A DNA stretch of 42,170 nucleotides. It comes from a virus. Numbering within the stretch: the first letter of the stretch is position 1; each line of letters opens with the position of its first letter. A model generated the notes under the pieces. It worked only from the letters and a program-made list of their open reading frames with translations. It made no database searches and was not told where the DNA came from. Shown here in pieces: positions 1-7,978 of the stretch. The stretch covers positions 1 through 42,170 of IMG/VR virus record IMGVR_UViG_3300009431_000040; one strand, 5' to 3'. A program made the position numbers and the translations under genes.

Positions 1-174
1 GTAAAAATCAGCACCCCCAGCGTGCGCCGATAAGGACTTGGCAAGCTGAAACTCGTCCGCTGCCAATGCCTGATCCGAAGCCTGTATTGCGTTCTCAATC
101 TCCCTCGGCATCGGATTGAAATCGACTGCCGAAAGCGATGTTACATTATCTTGCTGAATTGGTACTTGCTGCAT
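1..174 (-). CDS. Partial hypothetical protein at the window edge
   Basis: An open frame starts at ATG 174 behind GAGGATGTA and runs without a stop to the window edge, giving 58 residues. It begins MQQVPIQQDNV and contains a polar, Ala/Gln-rich stretch likely to be helical. It is the last visible gene of the minus-strand late operon, just downstream of a coiled-coil/TM protein. The visible part shows no family motif, so the function is unknown; the position after the tail-fibre genes suits a lysis or virion-accessory protein. Confidence 0.6.
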   Translation of the reverse strand, partial: MQQVPIQQDNVTSLSAVDFNPMPREIENAIQASDQALAADEFQLAKSLSAHAGGADFY

Positions 175-181
175 TACATCC

Positions 182-553
182 TCACATATTATGGAATAAA
201 GTTGCGCCGCCGCCACCCGCCATTAATAAAGCTACAATTTTTAAAATAAGCATGACAAGCTGATTTATATCTTTTGTTACCGATATATTTGTATTGTTTG
301 CCGTAACCGTTGGTTTCTGCAACTCTATACGACCGGTGGGTTCACCATCACGCAAAAGCTCCATTTTATCACCGAGTTGCTTATCAACCTCCCGTATCAA
401 TTGCGGCTCTTCCACTTTGCGGGAAAGCTCAGATTTAATGACCTTAACATCACCCTTCACTTCGCCCAAATCGACACTCATTGTCCCATATTGTCCTGAC
501 AAAGTATCCAGCTTATCGAATATTTTTTCTACTGTCTTTTCGCTCGGTGCCAT
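182..553 (-). CDS. Coiled-coil protein with C-terminal membrane segment (holin-like layout)
   Basis: This 123-residue protein starts at ATG 553, chosen because AAAGGGGGCGAT lies directly upstream; a TTG at 574 is the alternative. Residues about 5-75 are charged with heptad-like spacing (predicted coiled coil). A hydrophobic stretch near residues 95-118, rich in Leu, Ile, Val and Gly, looks like one membrane span. The layout resembles XhlA-type holin accessory proteins, and the place at the end of the tail operon is compatible with lysis. No family signature was recognised, so holin is only one option; a membrane-anchored virion or exclusion protein is another. Confidence 0.7.
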   Translation of the reverse strand: MAPSEKTVEKIFDKLDTLSGQYGTMSVDLGEVKGDVKVIKSELSRKVEEPQLIREVDKQLGDKMELLRDGEPTGRIELQKPTVTANNTNISVTKDINQLVMLILKIVALLMAGGGGATLFHNM

Positions 554-580
554 ATCGCCCCCTTTTGCCCCCAAATAAAA

Positions 581-859
581 TCAACTATCTATTCTTATAT
601 CTATACTTTTTTTAGTGGGCATAATAAAAAGTTTGATGGCGGCAGTGGCATTAATAGGCGCTTCCTGGACTACCAATGGAACACCGTCCCCAACTGTCCC
701 ATTAACCGGGTCCGCCCCTCCCCCCACTACCATCCTATAAGTTTGAAAACAGTCCTCGGATTCATCATATCCACGGACAACGCGCAAAATGCCATTCGTT
801 CCCGTAAAAACGAGCGTCCATACATCTTCGGAACAATTAATAATTTGTGGGTCTGCCAT
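581..859 (-). CDS. Hypothetical tail-region protein
   Basis: A 92-residue protein starting MADPQIINCSED. It is beta-rich by eye, with alternating hydrophobic residues and Gly-rich turns and no membrane segment. It sits 9 bases after the DUF4376-like gene in the fibre cluster, so it may be a small fibre, tip or decoration protein. No family recognised. Confidence 0.7.
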   Translation of the reverse strand: MADPQIINCSEDVWTLVFTGTNGILRVVRGYDESEDCFQTYRMVVGGGADPVNGTVGDGVPLVVQEAPINATAAIKLFIMPTKKSIDIRIDS

Positions 860-868
860 TTTTTTCTC

Positions 869-1453
869 CTATCTTGGGTCAACTATTGCGTTGACTTGCT
901 CTACTGTTATGGCCGCTCTTACCTCGTCGTCAAGCGGTGTTTCGGAATCTTTAACCGCCCGTTTAAAACCAAGCGCCGTCAAGAAAAATCCGTTTAACAT
1001 ATCAGCATCGGTAATCGAAAGCAGCCCATATTTATCTTTTGTTTGCCAGTTTACCGGGTAGGTCATTTGAGGCAAATCACGAATTACCCATAGTGCAAAT
1101 AAATTGAACTGAGTCTCGAACTCCATGCCATAAATAGTTCCACTTTCAGGGGGGTATTCATATCCTACCTGAACCAGTTGTGCAGTCCTTTCAGCCAATT
1201 CCGCGAACTTTGCTTTTTTTGCAAGTGCCAGCGCCGGGGCATGTGCTGCAACAACGCCATCGAGGGTCGTTTGGTCATCTTCGGATAACTCACCATCAAA
1301 AACAATAGAGCAGACATCGCCGCTTGTATTTATGCATTTTAAAACGGCACTGGTTATTTCGGCACCACCTATTTCCTTAGTCAATAAATTTGAGTCAACC
1401 ATATGATCTGGAAAATCGTTTTGTATTGAAAAGTCATAATTTTTGTCAGTCAT
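869..1453 (-). CDS. Tail-fibre-region protein, DUF4376-like
   Basis: A 194-residue protein. The middle (about 75-105) is an Ala/Lys-rich helix with ALAKKAKFAELAERTAQ, followed by a GVxYPPxSGTIYGMEFETQ-type segment, then a DADMLNGFFLTALGF segment and a charged end. This order of an AAxxR helix, a short beta segment and an L(T/N)xxD helix matches the DUF4376-type proteins found beside phage tail fibres. I infer a structural or assembly role at the fibre; the biochemical activity is unknown. Confidence 0.65.
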   Translation of the reverse strand: MTDKNYDFSIQNDFPDHMVDSNLLTKEIGGAEITSAVLKCINTSGDVCSIVFDGELSEDDQTTLDGVVAAHAPALALAKKAKFAELAERTAQLVQVGYEYPPESGTIYGMEFETQFNLFALWVIRDLPQMTYPVNWQTKDKYGLLSITDADMLNGFFLTALGFKRAVKDSETPLDDEVRAAITVEQVNAIVDPR

Positions 1454-1467
1454 TTTTCTTTCCTTTA

Positions 1468-1932
1468 TTATTTTATTTCTTCAATGAGCAAATTGGCATG
1501 TTGCGAATCTGGATCACTAGCCTTCTGAATAGCCGCTGTACCAGCCGCACCTATTGCCCATTCCACAACAACACTGTGAGGTCCGGCGGTTACATTGCCT
1601 TCCCATATTATACCACCATTAATAGGCATCCTAGCATTACCCACTTGAGCTGCCCCTGATACCACAGCGCCATCTACGCTAATCCGAAAATGTAAAGGTG
1701 CAAATACCGGTGGTGGACCGGTGGGTCTATATCTAGCACCTATTGTGAAAACGATCTTTAATTTGTTATTGCCAGTTGTTACGCTCTTCTTAAGTAAGGC
1801 TGCCCATGCGGGTAGAACAGACGTTGTTGTGACATCGGTTGTGACTTCGGAAAAAACAGATTGTAAAATACTGTGCCCAATGATTGGGCTGTTTCCAATT
1901 GCTGCTATTGCTGGTGAATTACCTAAAGTCAT
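1468..1932 (-). CDS. Hypothetical beta-rich virion protein
   Basis: A 154-residue protein. The first 60 residues are Ser/Thr/Val-rich. Residues about 60-150 alternate hydrophobic and polar residues, with GNVTAGPHSVVVEW near 115-128, as in jelly-roll or immunoglobulin-like fibre domains. It follows the long beta-rich fibre gene by 21 bases. I infer a head domain or auxiliary part of the tail fibre; no named family was recognised. Confidence 0.65.
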   Translation of the reverse strand: MTLGNSPAIAAIGNSPIIGHSILQSVFSEVTTDVTTTSVLPAWAALLKKSVTTGNNKLKIVFTIGARYRPTGPPPVFAPLHFRISVDGAVVSGAAQVGNARMPINGGIIWEGNVTAGPHSVVVEWAIGAAGTAAIQKASDPDSQHANLLIEEIK

Positions 1933-1953
1933 CTTGCAATCTCCTTTTATTGA

Positions 1954-3120
1954 TTATGGTACGACCTGGACGATCCCGGCGTTGTTCCAAAGTGCGCCCG
2001 ATACACCGGGATTAACCACCGGTAAATTCAAAAATATATTTGCCGACGGAATAATTGTAAAATTATTCGTCGTGAATTGCGTATCTCCTGGTGTCGTGAA
2101 CTGGACGTTATGATCAGGCCCCGGATCGCTGTTATAATAAAAACCACCGAATGAATTAAGCTTTATGTCGCCTGAGCCGCTAGAGTTCGTCTTTAAAGTG
2201 ATTTCACCGGACGCACCCCCCAAAGCTTCAATGTTTATTGCGCCTGATGAGCCGCTTGACGTTATTTCAACATCACCCGTAGGTCCAGAACCTTTTAGTC
2301 TTGCAATATCAGCTACAAGTTCGAGTTCAGATAACGCCTGAATTTTAACACCACCGGCTTGAGACCAGAGGTAAATTGAATCTAATCCGGTACCTAAATA
2401 TTCAAAAAGTTCAATTTGTCCCGCAGTATTTGTCTGGTTATGAAGTTGCAGTTCACCCGCGTTTGAATTATTATTGTAAACTTGAATATTGCCGTTCGTC
2501 CCTGAAGACTGTATTAAAACTTGTGCGACCGACCCATTTACATCCAGCGTGAATGTATCTGCATCCAGGTCCATAGTACCACCGGACGACAGATTAATAT
2601 CCTCAGTACCGCTTACATCAAAAGCGCCAACCCCTGAATTCGTTACAATAGCATTGCCAAGGTCATACGCACCTTGCAAAGAAACGCCTCCGGTAGTTTT
2701 TAACTCATTTAGTGCGCCAATAATGGAAACGGCTGTAAAGCTCGCGTCCAATGCGCCTTCGCCACTTTCGGCAAGTGGTATATTTCCCGATGCCGCTGCG
2801 GTATATTGATCGCCCAGATAAAATTCACCGCCCGCTGAATTAGCGGTTACATCGCCAGAACTAGCAGATAGGAGCAATGATTGTCCGACAATCTGATTTG
2901 CGTTTGCACCTGAAACTGAAATTCTGTCGGCTGTCAACTCCCCAACCTTAGCATTTTCATCCTTCACCAAAAACATATATGGATTACCATCATAATCCTT
3001 GTACCCAGCCGCCTTGATACCCAAGTCGGCATCCACCCCCGCCTCGATGGCAAATTGTCCGGGGTTAATCGCAGAAATTAAGTCGTTGATGCGTTGTACT
3101 CTTCTGATTTCGGTACCCAT
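1954..3120 (-). CDS. Tail fibre / shaft protein with repetitive beta structure
   Basis: A 388-residue protein. The N-terminus (1-75) is globular and may attach to the baseplate. Residues about 75-340 are dominated by short Gly/Ser/Thr/Asn-rich strands such as INLSSGGTMDLDADTFTL and GDVEITSSGSSGAINIEA, repeating roughly every 15-20 residues as in trimeric beta-helix or shaft segments. Cysteine is absent. It directly follows the gp48-like baseplate gene, where Mu-type phages carry the fibre, so it probably recognises the host. No depolymerase motif is visible. Confidence 0.75.
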   Translation of the reverse strand: MGTEIRRVQRINDLISAINPGQFAIEAGVDADLGIKAAGYKDYDGNPYMFLVKDENAKVGELTADRISVSGANANQIVGQSLLLSASSGDVTANSAGGEFYLGDQYTAAASGNIPLAESGEGALDASFTAVSIIGALNELKTTGGVSLQGAYDLGNAIVTNSGVGAFDVSGTEDINLSSGGTMDLDADTFTLDVNGSVAQVLIQSSGTNGNIQVYNNNSNAGELQLHNQTNTAGQIELFEYLGTGLDSIYLWSQAGGVKIQALSELELVADIARLKGSGPTGDVEITSSGSSGAINIEALGGASGEITLKTNSSGSGDIKLNSFGGFYYNSDPGPDHNVQFTTPGDTQFTTNNFTIIPSANIFLNLPVVNPGVSGALWNNAGIVQVVP

Positions 3121-3129
3121 AATTACCCC

Positions 3130-3843
3130 TTAAATGCTGTCCTGTATAATGTCAGTGGACGAAATGCTGTCCTGAATTATGTCTGTGCTTATAATAGAAT
3201 CCTGAATAATATCAGTATCCTCCACTATAAATATGGCGTTGCAATTTGCCGGTATAATGGCAAGTGCAAAATCCTGTAAAACATTGTAGTTATTGCTCCT
3301 GAACTCCCAGGGGAACGGCACTGGAAAAAGGTTCGGTTGAACCTCAGGGATGCTATCATCAAAGTCCATTTCAAACACGACTGTAAACCGTGCCTCGCGG
3401 TCGCCCGCCGGTCCTGGCGGGAATGAAACCCTGGGGTCCGGGTTCAAAATAAAATAATAACCCGGGTAAACGGTAACCACAAAGCCCAGCAATGAACAAA
3501 GCCATTCCAAATCTTCGGCCGTGCTAACACCCTCGGCCGAAAGTTTGGTGACAACATGCCGGCGACGTTCCTCCGCCGTGCCTATCGCTGGAAAATCATC
3601 ATCGGGTATGCCCGCCGCCTTCTCCCACTCAGTCAAAAATGTGGCGACCTTTGTGATTATGCGTCCGTCATTTGCATCGCTAAGGTTTTGCTCTAGGCGC
3701 CTAAATTCTTTGGACATACCTTTGAGCCACTTGAATATATTTTTACCAGGCAACCGCTTCGCCTTCATATGAGACCCGTCAATCTGGTAATCGGCCGTGA
3801 TGCGAGTGTGGTCATTGTCCGTTCTGGTAGGGAGAAATGGCAT
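3130..3843 (-). CDS. Mu gp48-like baseplate protein (DUF2313/YmfQ family)
   Basis: A 237-residue protein between the gp47-like protein and the fibre gene, the normal place of Mu gp48. The segment WLKGMSKEFRRLEQNLSD followed by LTEWEKAAGIPDD and the AEERRRHVVTKLSAEG region is typical of the DUF2313 family, whose members begin by placing a Phe/Trp-rich helix against the hub wedge. The last 40 residues are unusual: three tandem copies of DIIQDSI with short Ser/Thr linkers, encoded by a 30-bp DNA repeat. It overlaps the upstream stop by one base, implying coupled translation. Confidence 0.85.
   Translation of the reverse strand: MPFLPTRTDNDHTRITADYQIDGSHMKAKRLPGKNIFKWLKGMSKEFRRLEQNLSDANDGRIITKVATFLTEWEKAAGIPDDDFPAIGTAEERRRHVVTKLSAEGVSTAEDLEWLCSLLGFVVTVYPGYYFILNPDPRVSFPPGPAGDREARFTVVFEMDFDDSIPEVQPNLFPVPFPWEFRSNNYNVLQDFALAIIPANCNAIFIVEDTDIIQDSIISTDIIQDSISSTDIIQDSI
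3134..3223 (-). repeat. Three tandem 30-bp repeats in the gp48-like gene
   Basis: On the plus strand three 30-bp units start at 3134, 3164 and 3194. Units 1 and 2 share ATGCTGTCCTG; unit 3 is more diverged (ATAGAATCCTG). Each encodes about DIIQDSIxST at the protein C-terminus. The unit length is a multiple of three, so copy-number change would keep the frame. Confidence 0.85.
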
Positions 3844-5156
3844 TAATTATTCACCGTAATAGTTCCCTCTATTGCAATTTCGCCTTGTGCCACCGGCTCA
3901 TCAGCCACCGGCAAATCCAAGACAAAGGACTGTATTTTTTGCCCCTTCACAACATCGTACGTCTGAAATATCGAGCTTTTTAGTTTTTCAACCTGATTAT
4001 CCTCGCCCTCTTCCACCGAACCCCTGTAATATGTTTTGATGGTATCTTCCACAGCCTGACGCATCGACAGGCTGTCGGGAATAATAGCACTAACAGTCAC
4101 ATCAATCGGAACGCCGGTGGGTGCCTCAATATGCACATCGCTTTCCTCGGTGTTTGCTGGCGTAATAGCCAGCACCGCATCCAGGGCCGTTTGAACCTCG
4201 GAAGCCTCCGGTATGATGGTTTCGTCGTTATCCCGCACAAAATAGGCGGTCACGGCGCCCACAATTGGGGTTACCCGGTGGACCCATACCCGGGTATTTC
4301 CATTGATACCCCGTATTACTGATTCGATGCGGGCCGGGTTGAAGGGGGTTTGCGGGTTTTGCCACCGCTCAACAATGCGGTCCTGATAATCCTCGGTACT
4401 TTCATCGTCAATGCCGCCTTGGAGGCCCTCGTATTGAACAACGGCGGTATCATCCACCCCCGCGATGGGTGTTTGTACCGACATTTCTGTGCCGCCGTCC
4501 TGGTTTGTTCCGCTCCCCGATTCCGAGCAGATTACATCGCCCGACCCGTTGTTATAACTGGCGGTAATTGTTCCGGTGGCGGGTGAGACTATACCCAAGG
4601 GGACAGCGAATTGGATGCTTTTCAGCCCGGTTACTTCAATGTCATCCCATTGCTGGTTCCACTCGGCTTCATTTGCGCCGGCGATTGTAATGGATTGCCC
4701 GCTCCCCAGGTTGTGGTCATCATCAAACAGACAGACCGCCGTGGTTCCGCTGGCATTTAAATTCGCTATAGATTTAACCTGCGCCACAATGGTCACATCG
4801 TTGTCCACCGTGTATTCTAAAGAGCCTATTGTCCACACTTCGCCGGCGCTGATTATGCTGGCGGGCGTGCCGGTAAAGGATACAAGACCCTTTGCTGGCG
4901 TTGCCGTCAACGGTGTAAGGTTCTTCAAATCGGCCCATAATTGCAGGTATTCGTCGGTTGCCGTATCGGGGAAAGCCTGTTTCAACGTCTCCTTGAGCTG
5001 GAAATAGTAATCGTAAACACGGTTTCCAAGCCCAACAGGCACGGCTCTTATGAGGCTGTTACGGAGCCAGGGATTTGAATTGGAAAGTTCAGCCTTTACA
5101 TCCGACAGGATGCGCTGGATGACTTCGTTTGAATTATTTGGTAAAATTAGACCCAT
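3843..5156 (-). CDS. Baseplate wedge protein J / Mu gp47 family
   Basis: A 437-residue protein of the baseplate J-like family. Its N-terminal helix region contains DYYFQLKETLKQAFPDTATDEYL followed by LxPLTATPAKGLVSFTGT, and the GGIDDESTEDYQDRIVERWQNP segment near 240-270 is a hallmark of the family (a GG-xDxE-xxxRxR turn). C-terminally it has ITPANTEESDVHIEAPT and an alpha/beta wedge domain. In Mu this protein forms the wedge ring with gp46 and gp48. Here it lies in exactly that order, two bases after the gp46-like stop. Confidence 0.92.
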   Translation of the reverse strand: MGLILPNNSNEVIQRILSDVKAELSNSNPWLRNSLIRAVPVGLGNRVYDYYFQLKETLKQAFPDTATDEYLQLWADLKNLTPLTATPAKGLVSFTGTPASIISAGEVWTIGSLEYTVDNDVTIVAQVKSIANLNASGTTAVCLFDDDHNLGSGQSITIAGANEAEWNQQWDDIEVTGLKSIQFAVPLGIVSPATGTITASYNNGSGDVICSESGSGTNQDGGTEMSVQTPIAGVDDTAVVQYEGLQGGIDDESTEDYQDRIVERWQNPQTPFNPARIESVIRGINGNTRVWVHRVTPIVGAVTAYFVRDNDETIIPEASEVQTALDAVLAITPANTEESDVHIEAPTGVPIDVTVSAIIPDSLSMRQAVEDTIKTYYRGSVEEGEDNQVEKLKSSIFQTYDVVKGQKIQSFVLDLPVADEPVAQGEIAIEGTITVNN

Positions 5157-5157
5157 A

Positions 5158-5631
5158 TTAAATCCCCGTTAATTCCCACAGTCTGAAGTAAAGTTTATCA
5201 ATTTTCCCTGATTTACGCACTAAAGTAATCTCCAGCACCACGCCCTCGGCCGTCAACTTACTTGTAAGGCGCACCTCCCGCAAAAGGGAAGGCACGTACC
5301 AATTCAAAGAGTCACGAACAGTATCGGCGCACCCGTTTTTCTTTGTGAGGGTGTTCTTCGCCTGTTCGTAAAACCATAATTTAGACCCTATTTCGTAACC
5401 CACCTCGGCCGGTGTTTCGTTCCCAATCCATCCCCGCCGGCGCTCCGCAATCGGAACCTCGCCCTCGTTTGCCCGCTTTTCGGCGAGCACGTCCTGGGTC
5501 AGCGATGTGTCGAATCCATACGTCGCCACAAAATCACCATCATCGCCAATTTCAAAATCGTACACCTTGTCCACCGGGTTTTGTATTAGGGCAATGTCGA
5601 CTTTCACATCTGTATCGTTCGGGCTGGTCAT
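5158..5631 (-). CDS. Mu gp46-like baseplate protein
   Basis: A 157-residue protein starting at ATG 5631, chosen for the GAGGTGCGC immediately upstream. It has the gp46/gpW(P2)-like pattern: a short DIAL start, GDFVATYGFDTSLTQDVLAEKRANEGE, ERRRGWIGNE (the conserved GWWGD-like motif), then GSKLWFYEQAKNT. It contributes to the inner baseplate between the spike and the gp47 wedge. Position and neighbours agree with the Mu order 44-45-46-47-48. Confidence 0.9.
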   Translation of the reverse strand: MTSPNDTDVKVDIALIQNPVDKVYDFEIGDDGDFVATYGFDTSLTQDVLAEKRANEGEVPIAERRRGWIGNETPAEVGYEIGSKLWFYEQAKNTLTKKNGCADTVRDSLNWYVPSLLREVRLTSKLTAEGVVLEITLVRKSGKIDKLYFRLWELTGI

Positions 5632-5638
5632 GCGCACC

Positions 5639-6121
5639 TCATAAAATTGGTATATCTACAGGTGGGACCGCCGTGTTTTTGGCAAGCCCCCCCAGGTTGT
5701 TCGGGTGAATTGCCGTTGCAATAGCATCGGCCGAATCCTCCAGGTTTAGTTCCCCCGTTATATTTGCCGTACCCGCCGCTGCAACCGCCTCTTCTATTTC
5801 GCTCAGGCTCGGCGGGGCCGTTGCGCTTGCAAGCGGTGGCACAGTTATCCATATAGTCGCCGCCGATACTTCTACAACCCCCCAAAACGCCTCGATACCG
5901 TCTGCAATGGCTTTGGCGCTGTCCACGTTCGCCACCCCCGTCATCGCGCCCTTCAGGGCCGCTGTCGCCCCTGCGAGCGAACCTGGGGTAACTGTCGAAC
6001 CCGCCACCGTGGATTCGCTGAAATATTCTTCCCATGCCGCCGCAAAATTATCAATCCCGGCCGGCTCATTATCCACCGGTACCATGTTTTGCAGCTCGGT
6101 TGAAAGTGTGCTTTGCGACAT
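5639..6121 (-). CDS. Hypothetical protein between gp45- and gp46-like genes
   Basis: A 160-residue, Ala/Ser/Thr-rich acidic protein. ATG 6121 was chosen because AGGATGCC precedes it; ATG 6127 is possible. It has a helical N-terminus (STLSTELQNM) and repeated Ala-rich helices with almost no aromatic residues. Mu has no gene here, so it is an extra baseplate-region protein, perhaps an assembly factor or spike-associated protein. No family recognised. Confidence 0.7.
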   Translation of the reverse strand: MSQSTLSTELQNMVPVDNEPAGIDNFAAAWEEYFSESTVAGSTVTPGSLAGATAALKGAMTGVANVDSAKAIADGIEAFWGVVEVSAATIWITVPPLASATAPPSLSEIEEAVAAAGTANITGELNLEDSADAIATAIHPNNLGGLAKNTAVPPVDIPIL

Positions 6122-6128
6122 TGGCATC

Positions 6129-6674
6129 CTAAACCTTCACTTTCGGGTTGAAATAGTCCGGCGTCAATGGGTTGTACGGTGGCAACGCCGCCCCGCTGGG
6201 TCCGAACGCCGTCGAATGGGTATGCCCCTCGGCGTAATCCTTGAACTTATCGCCCCGCACGACCGGCTCCGTGCCATCCTGAAACGTCCAGCTTTCGCCG
6301 TCCGGCATAACCACCTCCACCGATGCATCCTCTTTGAACTTTACACAGGTTGTGGTCAGCAAATTACCCACCGCAAACTCGCCCTCTTTCAAATCGCGCA
6401 CCCGGTTTTCTGGAAAAAATGGGATGCCGATTGGGTTTTGCGATGAACCGCCCAGGGCAAACAAAAGGACCGAGCAATCTTTGGGGGCGTTTGCGCTGAC
6501 CCCGTACGGATAAACCATTGCCGCATTTATGACTTTCCCCTTGTACTCGATTTGAGAAATAGTATCCAACCCGTCGTCCTTGCTGGGGTTTGTGACCGCC
6601 GCGAGCTTTACAATATTCGCCAGCTTTTGCCGGAGGCCCTTGATGGCATCTATGCAATCCCTCAGTGTCATCAT
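6129..6674 (-). CDS. Baseplate spike protein, Mu gp45 / P2 gpV-like
   Basis: A 181-residue protein, about the length of Mu gp45. It contains a central OB-like region (KVINAAMVYPYGVSANAP), the SVLLFALGGSSQNPIGIPF segment typical of gp45, then an apical beta-rich tail with VVMPDGESWTF and HTHSTAFGPSG. HxH motifs at the tip of such spikes often bind iron. The start ATG 6674 overlaps the upstream TGA (ATGA), with GAGGGG seven bases before it. It likely forms the membrane-piercing trimeric spike. Confidence 0.88.
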   Translation of the reverse strand: MMTLRDCIDAIKGLRQKLANIVKLAAVTNPSKDDGLDTISQIEYKGKVINAAMVYPYGVSANAPKDCSVLLFALGGSSQNPIGIPFFPENRVRDLKEGEFAVGNLLTTTCVKFKEDASVEVVMPDGESWTFQDGTEPVVRGDKFKDYAEGHTHSTAFGPSGAALPPYNPLTPDYFNPKVKV

Positions 6675-7978
6675 AGGAATTCCCCCTCGTTGAAATTGGA
6701 GCCTATGACTGAAAATTGCTTCTGGGAATCGGTGGCAACGGCGTCCGCACTGTATGCGTCCGGTATTGTAAATGTCAGCTCCGCAACCTCCTCCGCATCC
6801 CCGGTTTTGGTCTTTCGGGATACAAGGGTGACGGATTTTATTAATAGGGTCGCATTTATGTCGGCAATTTCATCGACTACCGGTACCAGGTACCCCGCCT
6901 CCCAGGGTTCATCATCAGCAATCAGGTCAGCCGTCGAGCAGGAATACGCAATGGATTTAACCCTGGCGGTATTGCATTTCCATTTTGCCAGCCGCTCGCA
7001 CTCATCATCATCGCTCGGGTCCTCCGCCGTTTCCCACATTGCCCCGTCATCCACATCGGGGTCGGTGACGGTGCCACTGGTTTGAACCCTTTTTGTTGCG
7101 AATTTTTTTGTGGGCGCCGGGTTGCTGGTGCCCAGTGCGACAAGCAGATTAGTGAGCACGCGTTCTTGTTCACTGCCTTTTTCCATATGCTTCAGGAGCT
7201 GCTTTATGCCGTCAATGTCCTCCTGGTTTTGCAGCAACTGCTCATCCGGTTCTTCCGTTTTGGGTGGCGTGTAATTCTCGCCCTCCGCCGGGGGCGCCTC
7301 CGTGCGGGGTACCGATACATTAACCTGAGATACCACGTTGTATTCAGCCCGGCGGTCCGTGTCATCCGTGCGCCCTTTGCCCTTCAGGATATTGTTCAGC
7401 CCCTCAGGGTCGTTGAATAGCTGGCGAAGGGTTTTCTGATAAATGCGAGTGTTCGGCCGCACAATAATGACTTGACCCTGGCGGTTTTTGGTGATTAGAA
7501 CCTGGCGCTTTTCCGCAAGCTTGGTCCAGAATTCCCAAATAGTACAACCCGCATCCTCCGTCAGTACTTCCTTGCTGGTATAATCATCCAAATCGCCCAC
7601 AAGGTCGACCACATCAATATCAATATCGGTCGCCGCAAGCGTTTTTTCCATGACCTTTTTGAGTTGGATTGGGCCTTTTACGACAAAATTCGGGGGCAAA
7701 TCGGTCTTCAAAATCACCTTGAGGGCATCCCGGCCCTCAACGCTGACCTGATAACTTTCGGGGTCGTATTCCACATCCAGAATTTCAACCTTGCCCGGGA
7801 GCACGGTGAAGCCCTCGACCAGAACATCCATCTTTGCGCCCCTGGGTATTGGGAAGGCTTTTGCACGGTCCGCCGTACAATCGAATTTGAATTGGTTGCA
7901 CAACTGGTCCACGTTATCAGTCACAGATACGGAACTGAACCCGGTGAACTCCTTGTTGTTTACCAAAGCCGAAATCAT
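6671..7978 (-). CDS. Baseplate hub protein, Mu gpP(gp44)/P2 gpD-like
   Basis: A 435-residue protein with hub-type features: FTGFSSVSVTDNVDQLCNQF near the start, GAKMDVLVEG, and VEILDVEYDPESYQVSVEGRD. An insert rich in Pro, Glu and Gln (about 225-275) separates the halves, and the C-terminal part holds NTARVKSIAYSCSTA and LTFTIPDAYS. It forms the ring from which the spike hangs. It overlaps both neighbours by four bases and follows the gpN-like gene as in Mu. Four Cys residues are present but not as a clear metal site. Confidence 0.88.
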   Translation of the reverse strand: MISALVNNKEFTGFSSVSVTDNVDQLCNQFKFDCTADRAKAFPIPRGAKMDVLVEGFTVLPGKVEILDVEYDPESYQVSVEGRDALKVILKTDLPPNFVVKGPIQLKKVMEKTLAATDIDIDVVDLVGDLDDYTSKEVLTEDAGCTIWEFWTKLAEKRQVLITKNRQGQVIIVRPNTRIYQKTLRQLFNDPEGLNNILKGKGRTDDTDRRAEYNVVSQVNVSVPRTEAPPAEGENYTPPKTEEPDEQLLQNQEDIDGIKQLLKHMEKGSEQERVLTNLLVALGTSNPAPTKKFATKRVQTSGTVTDPDVDDGAMWETAEDPSDDDECERLAKWKCNTARVKSIAYSCSTADLIADDEPWEAGYLVPVVDEIADINATLLIKSVTLVSRKTKTGDAEEVAELTFTIPDAYSADAVATDSQKQFSVIGSNFNEGEFL

